Of a DNA stretch of 64,000 nucleotides, positions 1 through 9,422 are shown piece by piece. This DNA comes from Actinobacillus genomosp. 1 (GTDB taxonomy: Bacteria > Pseudomonadota > Gammaproteobacteria > Enterobacterales > Pasteurellaceae). The notes beneath the pieces were generated by a model that searched no databases, had not been told where the DNA came from, and worked only from the letters and a program-made list of their open reading frames with translations. The position numbers and the translations under genes are program-made. Positions within the stretch are counted from its first letter, which is position 1, and every line of letters begins with the position of its first letter. The stretch is taken from contig NZ_CP103834.1 of the NCBI RefSeq assembly GCF_029774175.1, positions 1,312,501 to 1,376,500 of the forward strand, in the 5' to 3' direction.

Positions 1-431
1 GTTCGGCACGGTTCTTGTCCGGTTAAATTGCAACTGGTTGAAGTTAGAGCAAATCCGGTACGTTCACAAATATCAATAACTGCAGGAATACGGCATAAAC
101 GTACAGCAATCGTATCAAATTGTCCGGTTAAATATTGAGGAACATCCTTTTTAGCCGGCATTACCCAAGTAATCGCTCGTTCCGAAGGCGTTTCAAAAAT
201 TTGCCAATGCGCTGCGGTTAATTTGTTCTCATCAATATAAGGAAGTAATAGCTCTTTGGTTGGAGCTATCAGAATAAGCCCTTTTTCTTCCGGACGTTTT
301 TTTAATTTTAATAAAGCTCGCACGGCTGACTCATTATTAGGATTACAACCTAAACCGAAAACCGCTTCGGTAGGATAAGCAACCACACGATTCCGTTTTA
401 ATTGTTCAACAATATTTTCTAAGTTATTCAT
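1..431 (-). CDS. tsaC: TsaC/YrdC threonylcarbamoyl-AMP synthase (3' end cut by window)
   Basis: Reads leftward from an ATG at 429-431 and runs off the window, giving 143 residues; the family is usually about 185-190, so the C-terminus is missing. The opening NRVVAYPTEAVFGLGC is the Sua5/YciO/YrdC signature: the basic residues and the TEAVFGLG loop bind ATP and threonine. The family makes L-threonylcarbamoyl-AMP for the t6A37 modification of ANN-decoding tRNAs in the cytoplasm. The start overlaps the end of yrdD by 8 nt, the usual yrdD-tsaC pairing of gamma-proteobacteria, so the two are probably translationally coupled. A second family member, YciO, lies at 22111-22728; this copy is assigned as TsaC on its yrdD linkage. 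Confidence 0.92.
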   Translation of the reverse strand, partial: MNNLENIVEQLKRNRVVAYPTEAVFGLGCNPNNESAVRALLKLKKRPEEKGLILIAPTKELLLPYIDENKLTAAHWQIFETPSERAITWVMPAKKDVPQYLTGQFDTIAVRLCRIPAVIDICERTGFALTSTSCNLTGQEPCR

Positions 432-957
432 TTTCTTCACTAAATAGGTATTGGCATGACTTATTCGCACATAGATACATCGATTTTCCACGTAGCTTCT
501 TAAGCGTCACGATTGAACATTGGCATTGAGGACAAGTTTTTGCTATAGGTTTAGATGCCAACGTAAACTTACAGTGAGGAAATCCGCTACAACCATAAAA
601 CGTTTTACCCGAAAGCCCCTTTCGCGCCACTAATTTATGCGTTTTGCACTCCGGACAATCAAATTCTTCTTGTTCTTCCGCCTCATCATGTACGGTAAAA
701 TGACACTCCGGATAATGACTACAGCCAATAAAAATCCCAAAATTACCCTGTTTTAACTGCAAAAAGTGTCCACATTCAGGACAAATTTCCGTTAAATCTT
801 TAATTACGCGGTTAGTCTGATATAGAGGTTTTATGTAGTCACATTGCGGATAACTACTACAACCTAAAAATAAGCCTTGTTTCCCTCGTTTAATTTGTAA
901 TGCAGAACCACACTCAGGACAAAGTTCTACTTGTTTCGTTGATTTAAAAAGACTCAT
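424..957 (-). CDS. yrdD: YrdD-like protein with four topoisomerase-type C4 zinc fingers
   Basis: 177 residues made almost entirely of four C4 zinc fingers like those at the C-terminus of DNA topoisomerase I. The cysteine sets are C13/C16/C33/C39, C59/C62/C79/C85, C101/C104/C123/C129 and C142/C145/C163/C168. There is no topoisomerase catalytic domain and no active-site tyrosine context, so this is a stand-alone finger protein, presumably binding single-stranded nucleic acid; its cellular role is not established. It overlaps the upstream yqfB gene by 4 nt and the downstream tsaC gene by 8 nt, placing it inside the recA-recX-yqfB-yrdD-tsaC run. E. coli YrdD is the nearest named relative I recognise. 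Confidence 0.88.
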   Translation of the reverse strand: MSLFKSTKQVELCPECGSALQIKRGKQGLFLGCSSYPQCDYIKPLYQTNRVIKDLTEICPECGHFLQLKQGNFGIFIGCSHYPECHFTVHDEAEEQEEFDCPECKTHKLVARKGLSGKTFYGCSGFPHCKFTLASKPIAKTCPQCQCSIVTLKKLRGKSMYLCANKSCQYLFSEENE

Positions 958-1274
958 TCAATTAATTCAAACTCAATCACAAAAAAGTCATTATCATTCG
1001 GATAAATATCTCTGATGACTTCCTTCAGCTCTGCTAACGACATATTTTCTTGTTTAGCGTGCTGCTCATTTAATTGCTCAAAATGAATAGGCGTAACGGA
1101 AATTACTCGAATGTCAGCAAAAAAACGATGAGTTTCATTAGTAAAAACCTTTAGTTCTTGCTGAGGTTGGAAATAAGCTTCGGATTTATCTCGAATGGTA
1201 ATAGTTTTCTTACCAGCTAAAATATCTGCCTCGAAACGGCTAAAAAAAGTAATATTATTCATATTCTGCATCAT
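954..1274 (-). CDS. yqfB: YqfB-family ASCH-domain protein, N4-acetylcytidine amidohydrolase
   Basis: 106 residues matching the small ASCH-fold YqfB family throughout: [19 protein letters not shown], then [12 protein letters not shown], and the C-terminal [15 protein letters not shown]. The lysine and threonine of [12 protein letters not shown] and the downstream glutamate correspond to the residues proposed for catalysis in E. coli YqfB, which hydrolyses N4-acetylcytidine to cytidine and acetate. The frame opens with ATG codons for residues 1, 2 and 5, and no strong ribosome binding site decides between them; Met5 gives the best match to the E. coli N-terminus. It overlaps the end of recX by about 20 nt and yrdD by 4 nt, so it is transcribed with the recA group. 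Confidence 0.85.
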   Translation of the reverse strand: MMQNMNNITFFSRFEADILAGKKTITIRDKSEAYFQPQQELKVFTNETHRFFADIRVISVTPIHFEQLNEQHAKQENMSLAELKEVIRDIYPNDNDFFVIEFELIE

Positions 1275-1710
1275 TGTAATCTATGTCCATTAGATGGCTA
1301 AAGTGATCATTATAAAAGCCTCGGCTAAGCATAAAACGCCACATTTTTTGTTTGGCTTTAATATCCCATACCAGCGGTCGTTTTTTCTCAAAAACTTGCT
1401 CGGCAAGTATAAACCAATCAATCTCGGCATTCTCCAATTCTTGGTTTATCAGCCAATCTTTAATCCCTTTGAGTTTCAATTCTTGTTTTAAACGGCGGGG
1501 CCCGATTCCTTGCTGTGAACGGTAACGAATAAAACTAGCGCAATAACGCTCATCACTTTGCCAATTATTGCTTTGCGCTCGTTCGATAGCCTGCTCTATT
1601 TCTTCTTGGCTATATTCTTTTTGAACTAATTTTCGTCGTAAATCTTGTTCACTATAATCTCGCTTAGAGAGTAAATATAACAGATAATTTATTGCCGTGT
1701 AGTTAGCCAT
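1255..1710 (-). CDS. recX: RecX, regulator of RecA
   Basis: 151 residues from the chosen start. The protein is the three-tandem-repeat three-helix-bundle RecX fold: [23 protein letters not shown], then [33 protein letters not shown], then a third repeat ending [10 protein letters not shown]. RecX binds inside the RecA filament groove and limits filament extension and recombinase activity. An in-frame ATG four codons upstream (1722) is possible, but alignment of [11 protein letters not shown] with the Haemophilus protein's short N-terminus favours 1710. It follows recA directly, with a terminator-like hairpin in between, so part of its transcription may be recA readthrough, as is usual for recX. 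Confidence 0.92.
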   Translation of the reverse strand: MANYTAINYLLYLLSKRDYSEQDLRRKLVQKEYSQEEIEQAIERAQSNNWQSDERYCASFIRYRSQQGIGPRRLKQELKLKGIKDWLINQELENAEIDWFILAEQVFEKKRPLVWDIKAKQKMWRFMLSRGFYNDHFSHLMDIDYNDAEYE

Positions 1711-1736
1711 ACTTAAAATCATTCAATATAAAAAAC

Positions 1737-1770
1737 AAATGCGGTTTCTACCTTCGCAGAAACCGCATTT
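1737..1770 (-). terminator. Hairpin between recA and recX
   Basis: A 13-bp perfect stem AAATGCGGTTTCT / AGAAACCGCATTT with an 8-nt loop. Read leftward from recA the stem is followed by GTTTTT. It lies 5 nt past the recA stop and before recX, so it probably attenuates rather than isolates recX, consistent with recX being expressed below recA. Confidence 0.7.
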
Positions 1771-1774
1771 TTTA

Positions 1775-2905
1775 CTATAGTTCTTCTTCGTTAAACGCTT
1801 CGTCTTCAAAGTCATTCACATCATCGGCATCTAGCATATTTTGTTCGCCTGCCGATGTTTTTTCCGGTGTTGAAATAAGTTGCTCACGAATATCTCGTTC
1901 AATTTTCTCTGCAATCTCCGGATTTTCTTTTAACCATTTAATTGCATTGTTTTTACCTTGACCGATTTTCGTGCCTTCATATGAGAACCATGCACCTGCT
2001 TTTTGGATAAAACCGTTTGCTTCGGCAAGAATTAATAACTCATTCATTCGAGCAATACCTTCACCATACATAATGTCGAATTGGACTTCACGGAACGGCG
2101 GTGCAACTTTATTTTTCACAATTTTCACTTTGGTTTCGCTACCGACCACTTCATCACCGTCTTTTACCACACCTGAACGGCGAATGTCTAAACGAACCGA
2201 AGCGTAGAATTTAAGTGCGTTACCGCCGGTAGTTGTTTCCGGATTACCGAACATCACACCGATTTTCATACGAATTTGGTTGATAAACACCACTAAACAG
2301 TTAGTCGCTTTAATATTTGCGGTTAGCTTACGTAACGCCTGTGACATTAAACGTGCTTGCAAGCCCATATGAGAATCGCCCATATCGCCTTCAATTTCCG
2401 CTTTCGGCGTTAATGCGGCAACCGAGTCCACAATAATTACATCAACCGCACCGGAACGAACCAACGCATCACAAATCTCAAGCGCTTGCTCACCGTTATC
2501 CGGCTGAGAAATTAATAATGCATCGGTATCCACGCCTAATTTGCGTGCATAAACCGGATCAAGTGCGTGTTCCGCATCAATAAATGCACAAGTTTTACCT
2601 GATTTTTGTGCTTGCGCAATGACCGATAAAGTCAGTGTTGTTTTACCTGAAGATTCCGGGCCATAGATCTCAACGATACGTCCCATCGGTAAACCGCCGA
2701 TACCTAATGCGGCATCTAAACCGATTGAGCCGGTTGAAACCGCTTCAATATCCAGTGCTTGCGTATCGCCTAAGCGCATAATAGAACCTTTACCAAATTG
2801 TTTTTCAATTTGGGCAAGAGCAGCAGCTAATGCTTTTTCTTTTTGTTCCGGATCGATTTGTTTTGTTACTGTGCCTTTTTGCGCTTTTTTGTTATCTGCT
2901 GCCAT
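1775..2905 (-). CDS. recA: RecA recombinase
   Basis: 376 residues, a full-length RecA. Walker A is GPESSGKT at residues 82-89; the Walker B region [12 protein letters not shown], loop L1 and L2 ([36 protein letters not shown]) and the acidic C-terminal tail ([18 protein letters not shown]) are all present. The N-terminus is about 16 residues longer than E. coli RecA ([20 protein letters not shown]), and the length agrees with other Pasteurellaceae. It polymerises on ssDNA, catalyses strand exchange and stimulates LexA self-cleavage. A sigma-70 promoter overlapped by a LexA-like site lies upstream, so it is probably SOS-regulated. RecX follows on the same strand. Confidence 0.98.
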   Translation of the reverse strand: MAADNKKAQKGTVTKQIDPEQKEKALAAALAQIEKQFGKGSIMRLGDTQALDIEAVSTGSIGLDAALGIGGLPMGRIVEIYGPESSGKTTLTLSVIAQAQKSGKTCAFIDAEHALDPVYARKLGVDTDALLISQPDNGEQALEICDALVRSGAVDVIIVDSVAALTPKAEIEGDMGDSHMGLQARLMSQALRKLTANIKATNCLVVFINQIRMKIGVMFGNPETTTGGNALKFYASVRLDIRRSGVVKDGDEVVGSETKVKIVKNKVAPPFREVQFDIMYGEGIARMNELLILAEANGFIQKAGAWFSYEGTKIGQGKNNAIKWLKENPEIAEKIERDIREQLISTPEKTSAGEQNMLDADDVNDFEDEAFNEEEL

Positions 2906-2958
2906 AGTTTTGTCCTTTGCAAACTGTTCTGAAAAAACGACCGCTTGTCGTCAATTAA

Positions 2959-2995
2959 CTGTGTATTATTATAGTGTTTACTTATACAGTTTCAA
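2959..2995 (-). promoter_or_regulatory. recA promoter with LexA-like SOS box
   Basis: On the minus strand TTGAAA (2990-2995) and TATAAT (2968-2973) are separated by exactly 16 nt. Overlapping the -10 is CTGT-N8-ATAG (2959-2974), one base from the gamma-proteobacterial LexA consensus CTGT-N8-ACAG. A second one-mismatch version, CTGT-N8-ACAC on the minus strand, sits in the -35/-10 spacer. LexA repression here is inference from the match and the gene. Confidence 0.75.
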
Positions 2996-3018
2996 GCATT
3001 TTTTTACTGTTTTTCGAT

Positions 3019-3624
3019 CTATCTAGCAAAATTGATCGCTGAAATAGGTAAAGCTCTTTGTAAATCAAAAGGATTAAGCGCATTCACCATCATAATTTGT
3101 TCGTACTGGGTCAAATCTTGCGGTGTAATTTGAACCAATTCGACAATACCGGTTTCAACCAGCTTGGTTAGCTGCGTACCCTTTAATAAATAATCTTGCG
3201 AGCTGAACCACCGCCCTTTTCTGTTAAAAAGTAAATTTCCAATCGTACAATCGCTCACCTTGCCGTTATTGATAATAATCACTTCATCGGCTTGCAAAGT
3301 TTTAAGCGAATCCAACCGCTTGCGATCGCTATATTTAAAGCGGTAATCCAAACCCTCAACGTACACACATTGGAAAGAGTTGATCTTACGTGGTGTATAA
3401 AGAAAAAATTGCTGCTCAAACTCGCTCGCATTGTAATCAATGCGGCAGCGCACACTGCCCTGCTGAAATTCGTCCGGCACACAAATCACCTCTGCTAATT
3501 GCCACTGTGGTTGCGCATTAAAATATAGTTTAATCGCACTTTCAAAGCGTTGCTGATGATAAGCTAAATTTTGCGGTTCACCATCAATAATTGCAATCGT
3601 TTCAAACAATGGAAATCGGTACAT
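3019..3624 (-). CDS. pabC: Aminodeoxychorismate lyase-like, PLP class IV (PabC type)
   Basis: 201 residues from the Met at 3624; the longer frame to 3654 lies wholly inside pabB, and MYRFPLFETIAI matches the family start. The protein has the PLP fold-type IV pattern: LFETIAIIDGEPQNLAYHQQR at the N-terminus, a KYSDRKRLDSL segment holding the likely Schiff-base lysine, then DEVIIINNGKVSDCTIGNLLF. This family converts 4-amino-4-deoxychorismate to p-aminobenzoate and pyruvate, feeding folate. It is short for PabC (about 270 residues) but the length is typical of the Haemophilus homologue that follows pabB. It overlaps the pabB 3' end by about 23 nt, indicating coupling. Confidence 0.78.
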   Translation of the reverse strand: MYRFPLFETIAIIDGEPQNLAYHQQRFESAIKLYFNAQPQWQLAEVICVPDEFQQGSVRCRIDYNASEFEQQFFLYTPRKINSFQCVYVEGLDYRFKYSDRKRLDSLKTLQADEVIIINNGKVSDCTIGNLLFNRKGRWFSSQDYLLKGTQLTKLVETGIVELVQITPQDLTQYEQIMMVNALNPFDLQRALPISAINFAR

Positions 3625-4570
3625 AAACTTTCTCCAATAGTTCATTATATTCATCGTTCAGTACGCTTTTTGCGGTAATGCCGCCACCGCTACGGAAAAG
3701 CAGTCGCTGATTATTCTGTTCAATGAAGCGAATTGCCACCGCACTCTCTAAATTCTCACCGTCAAAATAACCGAAAATACCGGTGTAATAACCTCGCTGT
3801 CCGATTTCCACTTGTTGAATAATTTCTACGGTTTTCTCTTTCGGCGCACCGCTAATTGAACCCGCCGGCAAGAGCTTGGCTAATAGTGAACCCACACTCG
3901 CTTGCCAATTTTCGTTTAGCTCGCCGCAAATTTCAGAACTGGTTTGATAAATCGCACCATGATAGGTATTCACTTTCTCTAAATAGCGATATTTCGTCAC
4001 CTGAATATTTTGTGAAACTAATGCCAAATCATTACGAATCAAATCTACAATCGTATTGTGTTCGGTAAATTCTTTATCCGATTGCATCAGCTTTTCCGCC
4101 GCATTCGGCTCATTCGCATTAATCGTGCCTTTCATCGGATAAGAGTAGATTTTATTTTGTTGAATCCGCACAAAAGTTTCCGGCGAAAAACAAACAAACT
4201 GCTCTTTCAGCCACAATTTATATTTTGCCGAACTGGCGAAAAACAGTTCATCTAAACTGTAATTGGTTTGAATTTCAGTCGGATAAGTTAAATTCAATAA
4301 ATAACTGTTTCCGGCTTGGATTTCTCGTTGTACAAGTTCAAAACCTTGCCGATAAGTTTCAAACGAGATGGGATTGATTTGAAATTCAAATGGTTTGCGA
4401 ACGTTTTGCGGCTGAACATTCGATTTGCAAAAAAAATCGAAAAAAAGACCGCTTGCTGCCGCTTTTTCCAGCGGGCAAATAATCGGTTTTTGCTGTTCAA
4501 AATCAATTAAAAAGAAAAACGGGCTTTTCTGTTGCCCGAGTTGATTGGCGGTTTGGATAAAATGTTGCAT
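3602..4570 (-). CDS. pabB: Aminodeoxychorismate synthase component I
   Basis: 322 residues covering essentially the chorismate-binding domain, as in Haemophilus; the N-terminal half of classical PabB is reduced. Diagnostic motifs are YSYPMKGTI, EHNTIVDLIRNDLALV, LLPAGSISGAPKEKTVEII and RGYYTGIFGYFDGENLESAVAIRFIE. The PMKGT lysine distinguishes PabB from TrpE at this site (TrpE here has PIAGSRPRG). It aminates chorismate using ammonia from a PabA-type subunit; that partner is probably the gene at 6311-6922 on the other strand. It forms an overlapping pair with the downstream lyase gene. Confidence 0.92.
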   Translation of the reverse strand: MQHFIQTANQLGQQKSPFFFLIDFEQQKPIICPLEKAAASGLFFDFFCKSNVQPQNVRKPFEFQINPISFETYRQGFELVQREIQAGNSYLLNLTYPTEIQTNYSLDELFFASSAKYKLWLKEQFVCFSPETFVRIQQNKIYSYPMKGTINANEPNAAEKLMQSDKEFTEHNTIVDLIRNDLALVSQNIQVTKYRYLEKVNTYHGAIYQTSSEICGELNENWQASVGSLLAKLLPAGSISGAPKEKTVEIIQQVEIGQRGYYTGIFGYFDGENLESAVAIRFIEQNNQRLLFRSGGGITAKSVLNDEYNELLEKVYVPISIV

Positions 4571-4704
4571 AAACTCAAAATGTGACGAATATTGCCGTTA
4601 TTCTAGGGGAATTTCTGCCAATTTAGCAACGTTCTTTCACTTTTCATTTTTCGCCGGATTGCTATAATACTGTATATTTTTCTATTAGATTCAGGTTTAC
4701 CTTT

Positions 4705-6339
4705 ATGATTATTGATGAAATATGGTTTTATGTAGCGATTGCCGTACTATTGGTTATCGCCGTTTTTCTGTTTTTTCTGCAATCACGCTATCAACGTGAT
4801 GCGTTTGAGCTTTCACAAGATTTGACCAAAGCACAAGCCGATCTCAGCCAAATTAATCAAAAATTTGAGCAACTTGCCATTGAAAAAAATCAGATCGAAC
4901 AATGGGCAATTCAATATAAAACTCAAGCCCAAGCGAGTATTGAACGAATTAACGAAAAAGAAGCACAGATTAATCGCTTACACAGCAAAATTGAAGAGGC
5001 GCAACAGCAAGAACAACAATTGGAACGCTATATTAATGAGCTAAAAGAACGTATCGGTGCATTCCAAGCCAAGTCGGAAAGTTTAGAAGAACAATTACAA
5101 TTTAATCAAAATGCGCTTTCGCATAAAGAACGTGAAAGCCAATCGCTTGTCGCCCAGCTTAGCCAGACGCAAAATGAATTAACCGAATTGCGAACCTCAC
5201 TTTCAGAAAAACAAGCGAATTTTGAAGCACAACAACGTAACTTTATCGAGGTAAAACAACAACTTAATGTTGAATTTCAACATTTGGCACAGCAAATTTT
5301 GGAAGAAAAAACCAAAAGTTTTACCGCGAGCAATCAATCTTCGTTAGATGCCCTGTTAAAACCGTTTAAAGAACAAATCGAAGGTTTCCAAAAACGGGTA
5401 AATGAAGTACACAGCGAGTCGCTGAAAGGCACGGCAAGTTTAGAAGCCGAACTGAAAAGGGTGCTACAAATCGGTGTGTCGATGTCGGAAGAAGCCCAAA
5501 ACCTAACTAATGCCTTAAAAGGTAACAATAAAATCGCCGGTAATTGGGGTGAAGTACAACTTGAATCGGCACTACAGGCAGCTGGACTATTAGCCGGCGA
5601 GCACTATGTGGCTCAAGAAAGTTTTCGAGATCAGGAGGGCAAACGCTTTGCGCCTGACTTTGTGGTACATTTACCCGATCAAAAACACTTAATTATTGAT
5701 AGTAAAGTTTCATTATTGGCTTATGATCAAGCGGTCAGATCCGAAGAAAATTTTGCAATTACCCAAGCGTTAGATGAGCATTGCAAATCACTCCGCACAC
5801 ATATCGACGGCTTATCGAAAAAGAATTACAGCAGTTTGCAAGGGATGAAAAGTCCGGATTTCGTCTTGATGTTTGTACCGATTGAACCGGCTTATATTGA
5901 AGCGATGAAACACGATCCGCAGCTGTTTAATTACGGTTATGAACGTAATGTCATTTTGGTTTCATATACCACCTTAATGCCGATTTTGCGTACCGTTGCA
6001 AATTTATGGCGAATTGAGCGAGGCAATGCCGAAGCACGTGAAATCAGTGAAAAAGCAGGCGAAATTTATAATCAAGTTTGTAGCGTTGCCGACCGTTTGG
6101 CGAAATTGGGCAATACGCTGAATACAGTCAATAACCAATATAATCAGACGGTAACCTCATTAGTCGGACGCCAAGGCTTAGTCGGCAAGGTGGAACGCTT
6201 CCAGCAACTTTCCGCCAAAGCTAGCCAAACGATGCCGGCGGTTGAGATGCTTACCAATGATTTTGATACCAATAAACTCATATTAATTGCAGAAAAGATT
6301 GAAGATAGCAATGCAGCAAACAATGAAGAAAGCCACTAA
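4705..6339 (+). CDS. rmuC: RmuC family DNA recombination protein
   Basis: 544 residues. An N-terminal membrane helix (about residues 6-24, WFYVAIAVLLVIAVFLFFL) is followed by a long Gln/Glu-rich coiled coil (about 35-215) and then the conserved RmuC domain, a PD-(D/E)XK-like fold: NWGEVQLESALQAAGLLAGEHY, FAPDFVVHLPDQKHLIIDSKVSLLAY, PDFVLMFVPIEPAYIEA and the RNVILVSYTTLMPILRTVANLWR block. RmuC limits inversions at short inverted repeats in E. coli; biochemical activity is inferred from the fold. Its 3' end overlaps the pabA-type gene, so the two are probably co-transcribed. Confidence 0.93.
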   Translation: MIIDEIWFYVAIAVLLVIAVFLFFLQSRYQRDAFELSQDLTKAQADLSQINQKFEQLAIEKNQIEQWAIQYKTQAQASIERINEKEAQINRLHSKIEEAQQQEQQLERYINELKERIGAFQAKSESLEEQLQFNQNALSHKERESQSLVAQLSQTQNELTELRTSLSEKQANFEAQQRNFIEVKQQLNVEFQHLAQQILEEKTKSFTASNQSSLDALLKPFKEQIEGFQKRVNEVHSESLKGTASLEAELKRVLQIGVSMSEEAQNLTNALKGNNKIAGNWGEVQLESALQAAGLLAGEHYVAQESFRDQEGKRFAPDFVVHLPDQKHLIIDSKVSLLAYDQAVRSEENFAITQALDEHCKSLRTHIDGLSKKNYSSLQGMKSPDFVLMFVPIEPAYIEAMKHDPQLFNYGYERNVILVSYTTLMPILRTVANLWRIERGNAEAREISEKAGEIYNQVCSVADRLAKLGNTLNTVNNQYNQTVTSLVGRQGLVGKVERFQQLSAKASQTMPAVEMLTNDFDTNKLILIAEKIEDSNAANNEESH

Positions 6340-6922
6340 TTTATTAATTATCGATAACCACGATTCGTTTACTTTTAATTTGGTTGATCTGCTACGTAAA
6401 ATAGGCGTGCCGATGAAAGTGGTTTTAGTAGAACAATTAGTGCTTGATGAGGTAGAAAACTTTAGCCACATTTTGATTTCACCCGGCCCGGATGTACCAA
6501 GAGCTTATCCGCAAACCTTCGAAATGTTGAAACGTTTTCATCAAACCAAATCGATTTTAGGTGTGTGTTTAGGTCATCAGACGCTGTGTGAATTTTTTGG
6601 CGGCGAACTACACAATTTGAATGAAGTCAGACACGGGCAGCAACGTCCTTTAATCCAAATAAGCGACAACCCGATTTTTGACGGTTTACCCGAGCGTTTT
6701 AATATCGGTTTATATCATTCGTGGGCAATCTCGCAAAAATCGTTGGAAAACACACCGCTTATTGCCACGGCGGTTTGCGATCAAGATGTCTTAATGGCAT
6801 TTAAACACCAACATTTGCCGATTTACGGCGTGCAATTCCACCCTGAATCCTTTATTACCGAACACGGTGAACAAATGCTACGCAATTGGCTTAACATTGA
6901 CGATAAAAGCAAATTAGCTTAA
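6311..6922 (+). CDS. pabA: Class I glutamine amidotransferase, PabA/TrpG type
   Basis: 203 residues from the ATG at 6311; a further ATG at 6323 is also plausible, and both lie inside the 3' end of rmuC. The class I amidotransferase triad is complete: Cys in GVCLGHQTL, and His and Glu in VQFHPESF. The N-terminal LLIIDNHDSFTFNLVDLLRK is the shared TrpG/PabA start. It releases ammonia from glutamine for a chorismate-using partner. The window has a separate trpG next to trpE, so this second copy most likely serves PabB. The position beside pabB-pabC supports that; the assignment is inferred from context. Confidence 0.85.
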   Translation: MQQTMKKATNLLIIDNHDSFTFNLVDLLRKIGVPMKVVLVEQLVLDEVENFSHILISPGPDVPRAYPQTFEMLKRFHQTKSILGVCLGHQTLCEFFGGELHNLNEVRHGQQRPLIQISDNPIFDGLPERFNIGLYHSWAISQKSLENTPLIATAVCDQDVLMAFKHQHLPIYGVQFHPESFITEHGEQMLRNWLNIDDKSKLA

Positions 6923-6993
6923 AGAAACCTTATTGTAAGAATACAAACGATTAACAGTCTAACCGTCATCTGTTTTTATTGAGGATGAAAAGA

Positions 6994-7443
6994 ATGAAGC
7001 TAAAAATATTTGCACTTGTCTCTTTATTAGCGAGCGGTTTAGCGAATGCCGAAACCAATTTAAAACCGACGATTTTTGAAAGTAAATTCGACTTTCAGCA
7101 AACCGTTGAAACATTAGAAACCGGTTTTAAAGATAAAGGTATGACAATTTTTACCAAGATAGATCACCAAGCCGCTGCGAAAGCCGCCGGCCTTGAAATG
7201 CAACCGGCAACCGTGATTGTTTACGGTACGCCAAAAGCCGGTACGCCGTTAATGGTAAAAGATCCAACACTTGCGTTACAATTACCGTTAAAAGTATTAG
7301 TTACCGAACCGACCAAAGGCAAAGTAGAAGTCATGTTACACAAAGCGGAACAAGTTGTCGCTCATTCAAATACGCCGTATTCAGCGGTAGAAAACAGTTT
7401 AGCGAAAGCTGAAAAATTAATTGAAGCAACTGTTGCCAAATAA
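6994..7443 (+). CDS. DUF302 family periplasmic protein
   Basis: 149 residues from the ATG at 6994, which is preceded at 9 nt by GAGG; the longer TTG-initiated frame places the ribosome binding site inside the gene. A Sec signal peptide (KLKIFALVSLLASGLANA, cleavage after about residue 18) leads into a DUF302 domain: ESKFDFQQTVETLETGFKDKGMTIFTKIDHQAAAKAAGLEMQPATVIVYGTP, then TPLMVKDPTLALQLPLKVLV. DUF302 proteins are small alpha/beta proteins of unknown function, sometimes cytochrome- or heme-associated; no redox cysteine is present here. A USS-pair terminator follows, so it is probably monocistronic. Confidence 0.85.
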   Translation: MKLKIFALVSLLASGLANAETNLKPTIFESKFDFQQTVETLETGFKDKGMTIFTKIDHQAAAKAAGLEMQPATVIVYGTPKAGTPLMVKDPTLALQLPLKVLVTEPTKGKVEVMLHKAEQVVAHSNTPYSAVENSLAKAEKLIEATVAK

Positions 7444-7461
7444 CTTTACCAATTAATAAAT

Positions 7462-7505
7462 AAGCGGTCATTTTTTAGTAAATTTTGTTACAAAATCGAC
7501 CGCTT
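7462..7505 (+). terminator. USS inverted pair after DUF302 gene
   Basis: AAGCGGTC (7462-7469) and GACCGCTT (7498-7505) face each other and are followed by ATTTGTTTTT. It is an uptake-sequence pair in the standard intergenic terminator position. Confidence 0.7.
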
Positions 7506-7613
7506 ATTTGTTTTTATCTCCAATTCCTGCCAATTTTCCGCTATAATTTCAAAGATTTTGTCTCCGCATTTCATACAGCGGAAAACCTATTTTTAAATCT
7601 TAAGGATATTTTT

Positions 7614-9389
7614 ATGATGCGTTCTCATTATTGTGGTGTTTTAAACCGTTCGCACGTTGGTCAAACCGTAACATTAAGCGGTTGGGTACACCGTGTGCGT
7701 AACCTCGGTCGTTTTATTTTTATGCAAATTCGTGACCGTGAAGGTATCGTGCAAGTTTTCTTTGACGAGAAAGATGAAGCGATTTTCAAAATCGCTTCAA
7801 GCCTACGTTCAGAGGCGTGTGTGCAAATTCAAGGTGAGGTGATTGCACGAGATGAATCACAAATCAACAAAGAGATGGCGACCGGTGAAATCGAAGTGTT
7901 AGTAAAAAATGTAGTTGTGTATAACAACTCGGAAGTTTTACCGCTGGATTTCAACCAAAACAACACGGAAGAGCAACGTTTAAAATATCGCTATCTTGAC
8001 TTACGCCGTCCGGAAATGGCGGAAAAACTCAAAACACGTGCGAAAATCACCAGCTTCGTACGTCGTTATATGGACGACAACGGCTTCCTTGATATCGAAA
8101 CACCAATGCTAACCAAAGCAACACCGGAAGGTGCGCGTGACTATTTAGTACCAAGCCGTGTACACAACGGTAAATTCTATGCTTTACCGCAATCACCGCA
8201 GCTTTTCAAACAGTTGTTAATGATGTCAGGTTTTGACCGTTATTACCAAATCGTAAAATGTTTCCGTGATGAAGATTTACGTGCCGATCGTCAGCCGGAA
8301 TTTACCCAAATCGATGTGGAAACCTCATTCTTAACCGCTGAAGAAGTGCGTGAATTAATGGAAAATATGATTCACGGCTTATGGTTGGATCGCTTAAACG
8401 TAGATTTAGGCAAATTTCCAATCATGACGTGGCAAGAAGCGATGCAACGTTTCGGTTCGGACAAGCCGGATTTACGTAACCCGTTAGAATTAGTGGACGT
8501 GGCGGACATTTTAAAAGACGTTGAATTTAAAGTATTTAACGAGCCGGCAAATTCAGCAGACGGTCGTGTAACCGTGCTTCGTGTGCCGAACGGTGCAACG
8601 CTTACCCGTAAACAAATTGACGAATATACCCAATTTGTCGGTATCTATGGTGCAAAAGGCTTAGCGTGGGCGAAAATCAATGATGTAAATGCCGGCATGG
8701 AAGGCATCCAAAGCCCGGTAGCAAAATTCTTAAACGAAGAGGTTTTCAAAGCGTTAATCGAGCGTACCAAAGCAACTAGCGGCGACATCCTATTCTTCGG
8801 TGCGGATAAATGGCAAGTAGTTACCGATGCAATGGGCGCTTTACGTTTAAAAGTTGGTCGTGATTTAGAGCTAACCAATTTAACCGCTTGGAAACCGCTT
8901 TGGGTAATTGATTTCCCGATGTTTGAAACAGACAGCGAAGGCAACCTTTCAGCAATGCACCATCCGTTCACTTCTCCGAAAGGTTTAACGCCGGAAGAAT
9001 TAGCGGCAAACCCGGTGAATGCGGTTGCAAATGCTTACGATATGGTTATCAATGGCTACGAAGTGGGCGGCGGTTCGGTACGTATTTACGATCCGAAAAT
9101 GCAACAAACCGTATTCGGTATCCTCGGTATTAACGAACAAGATCAACAAGAAAAATTCGGCTTCTTATTAGACGCATTAAAATTCGGAACACCGCCGCAC
9201 GCAGGTCTTGCATTCGGTTTAGACCGTTTAACTATGCTTATCACCGGTACGGAAAATATCCGTGATGTGATTGCATTCCCGAAAACTACCGCAGCGGCGT
9301 GTCTAATGACCGAAGCACCAAGTTTTGCAAACCCGCAGGCATTGGAAGAGTTGGGTATTGCAGTCGTAAAAAAAGAGAAAGCGGAATAA
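7614..9389 (+). CDS. aspS: Aspartyl-tRNA synthetase
   Basis: 591 residues from the ATG at 7614, preceded by AAGGA at about 7 nt; the open frame extends further upstream through USS DNA but homology starts at MMRSHYCG. An N-terminal OB-fold anticodon-binding domain ([26 protein letters not shown]) is followed by class II motifs: motif 1 around [21 protein letters not shown], motif 2 [19 protein letters not shown], the bacterial GAD insertion, and motif 3 [13 protein letters not shown]. It charges tRNA-Asp in the cytoplasm. Length is typical for bacterial discriminating-type AspRS. nudB follows closely on the same strand. Confidence 0.98.
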   Translation: MMRSHYCGVLNRSHVGQTVTLSGWVHRVRNLGRFIFMQIRDREGIVQVFFDEKDEAIFKIASSLRSEACVQIQGEVIARDESQINKEMATGEIEVLVKNVVVYNNSEVLPLDFNQNNTEEQRLKYRYLDLRRPEMAEKLKTRAKITSFVRRYMDDNGFLDIETPMLTKATPEGARDYLVPSRVHNGKFYALPQSPQLFKQLLMMSGFDRYYQIVKCFRDEDLRADRQPEFTQIDVETSFLTAEEVRELMENMIHGLWLDRLNVDLGKFPIMTWQEAMQRFGSDKPDLRNPLELVDVADILKDVEFKVFNEPANSADGRVTVLRVPNGATLTRKQIDEYTQFVGIYGAKGLAWAKINDVNAGMEGIQSPVAKFLNEEVFKALIERTKATSGDILFFGADKWQVVTDAMGALRLKVGRDLELTNLTAWKPLWVIDFPMFETDSEGNLSAMHHPFTSPKGLTPEELAANPVNAVANAYDMVINGYEVGGGSVRIYDPKMQQTVFGILGINEQDQQEKFGFLLDALKFGTPPHAGLAFGLDRLTMLITGTENIRDVIAFPKTTAAACLMTEAPSFANPQALEELGIAVVKKEKAE

Positions 9390-9392
9390 GAC

Positions 9393-9417
9393 AAGCGGTC
9401 AAAAATCGCTTATTTTT
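9393..9417 (+). terminator. Short hairpin with T-run after aspS
   Basis: AAGCG (9393-9397) pairs with CGCTT (9407-9411), followed by ATTTTTT. The left arm is part of an ACAAGCGGT uptake sequence. The stem is only 5 bp, so termination is likely partial and nudB may get readthrough from aspS. Confidence 0.5.
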
Positions 9418-9422
9418 TGTAA

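Noticed and set aside
2976..2992. Second LexA-like site CTGT-N8-ACAC in the recA spacer
   Set aside because: One mismatch and in the -35/-10 spacer; possible but weaker than the site at 2959, so only mentioned under the promoter.
8645..9394. Long minus-strand frames inside aspS
   Set aside because: They are antisense shadows of a highly expressed synthetase with biased codon use; no ribosome binding site or homology.
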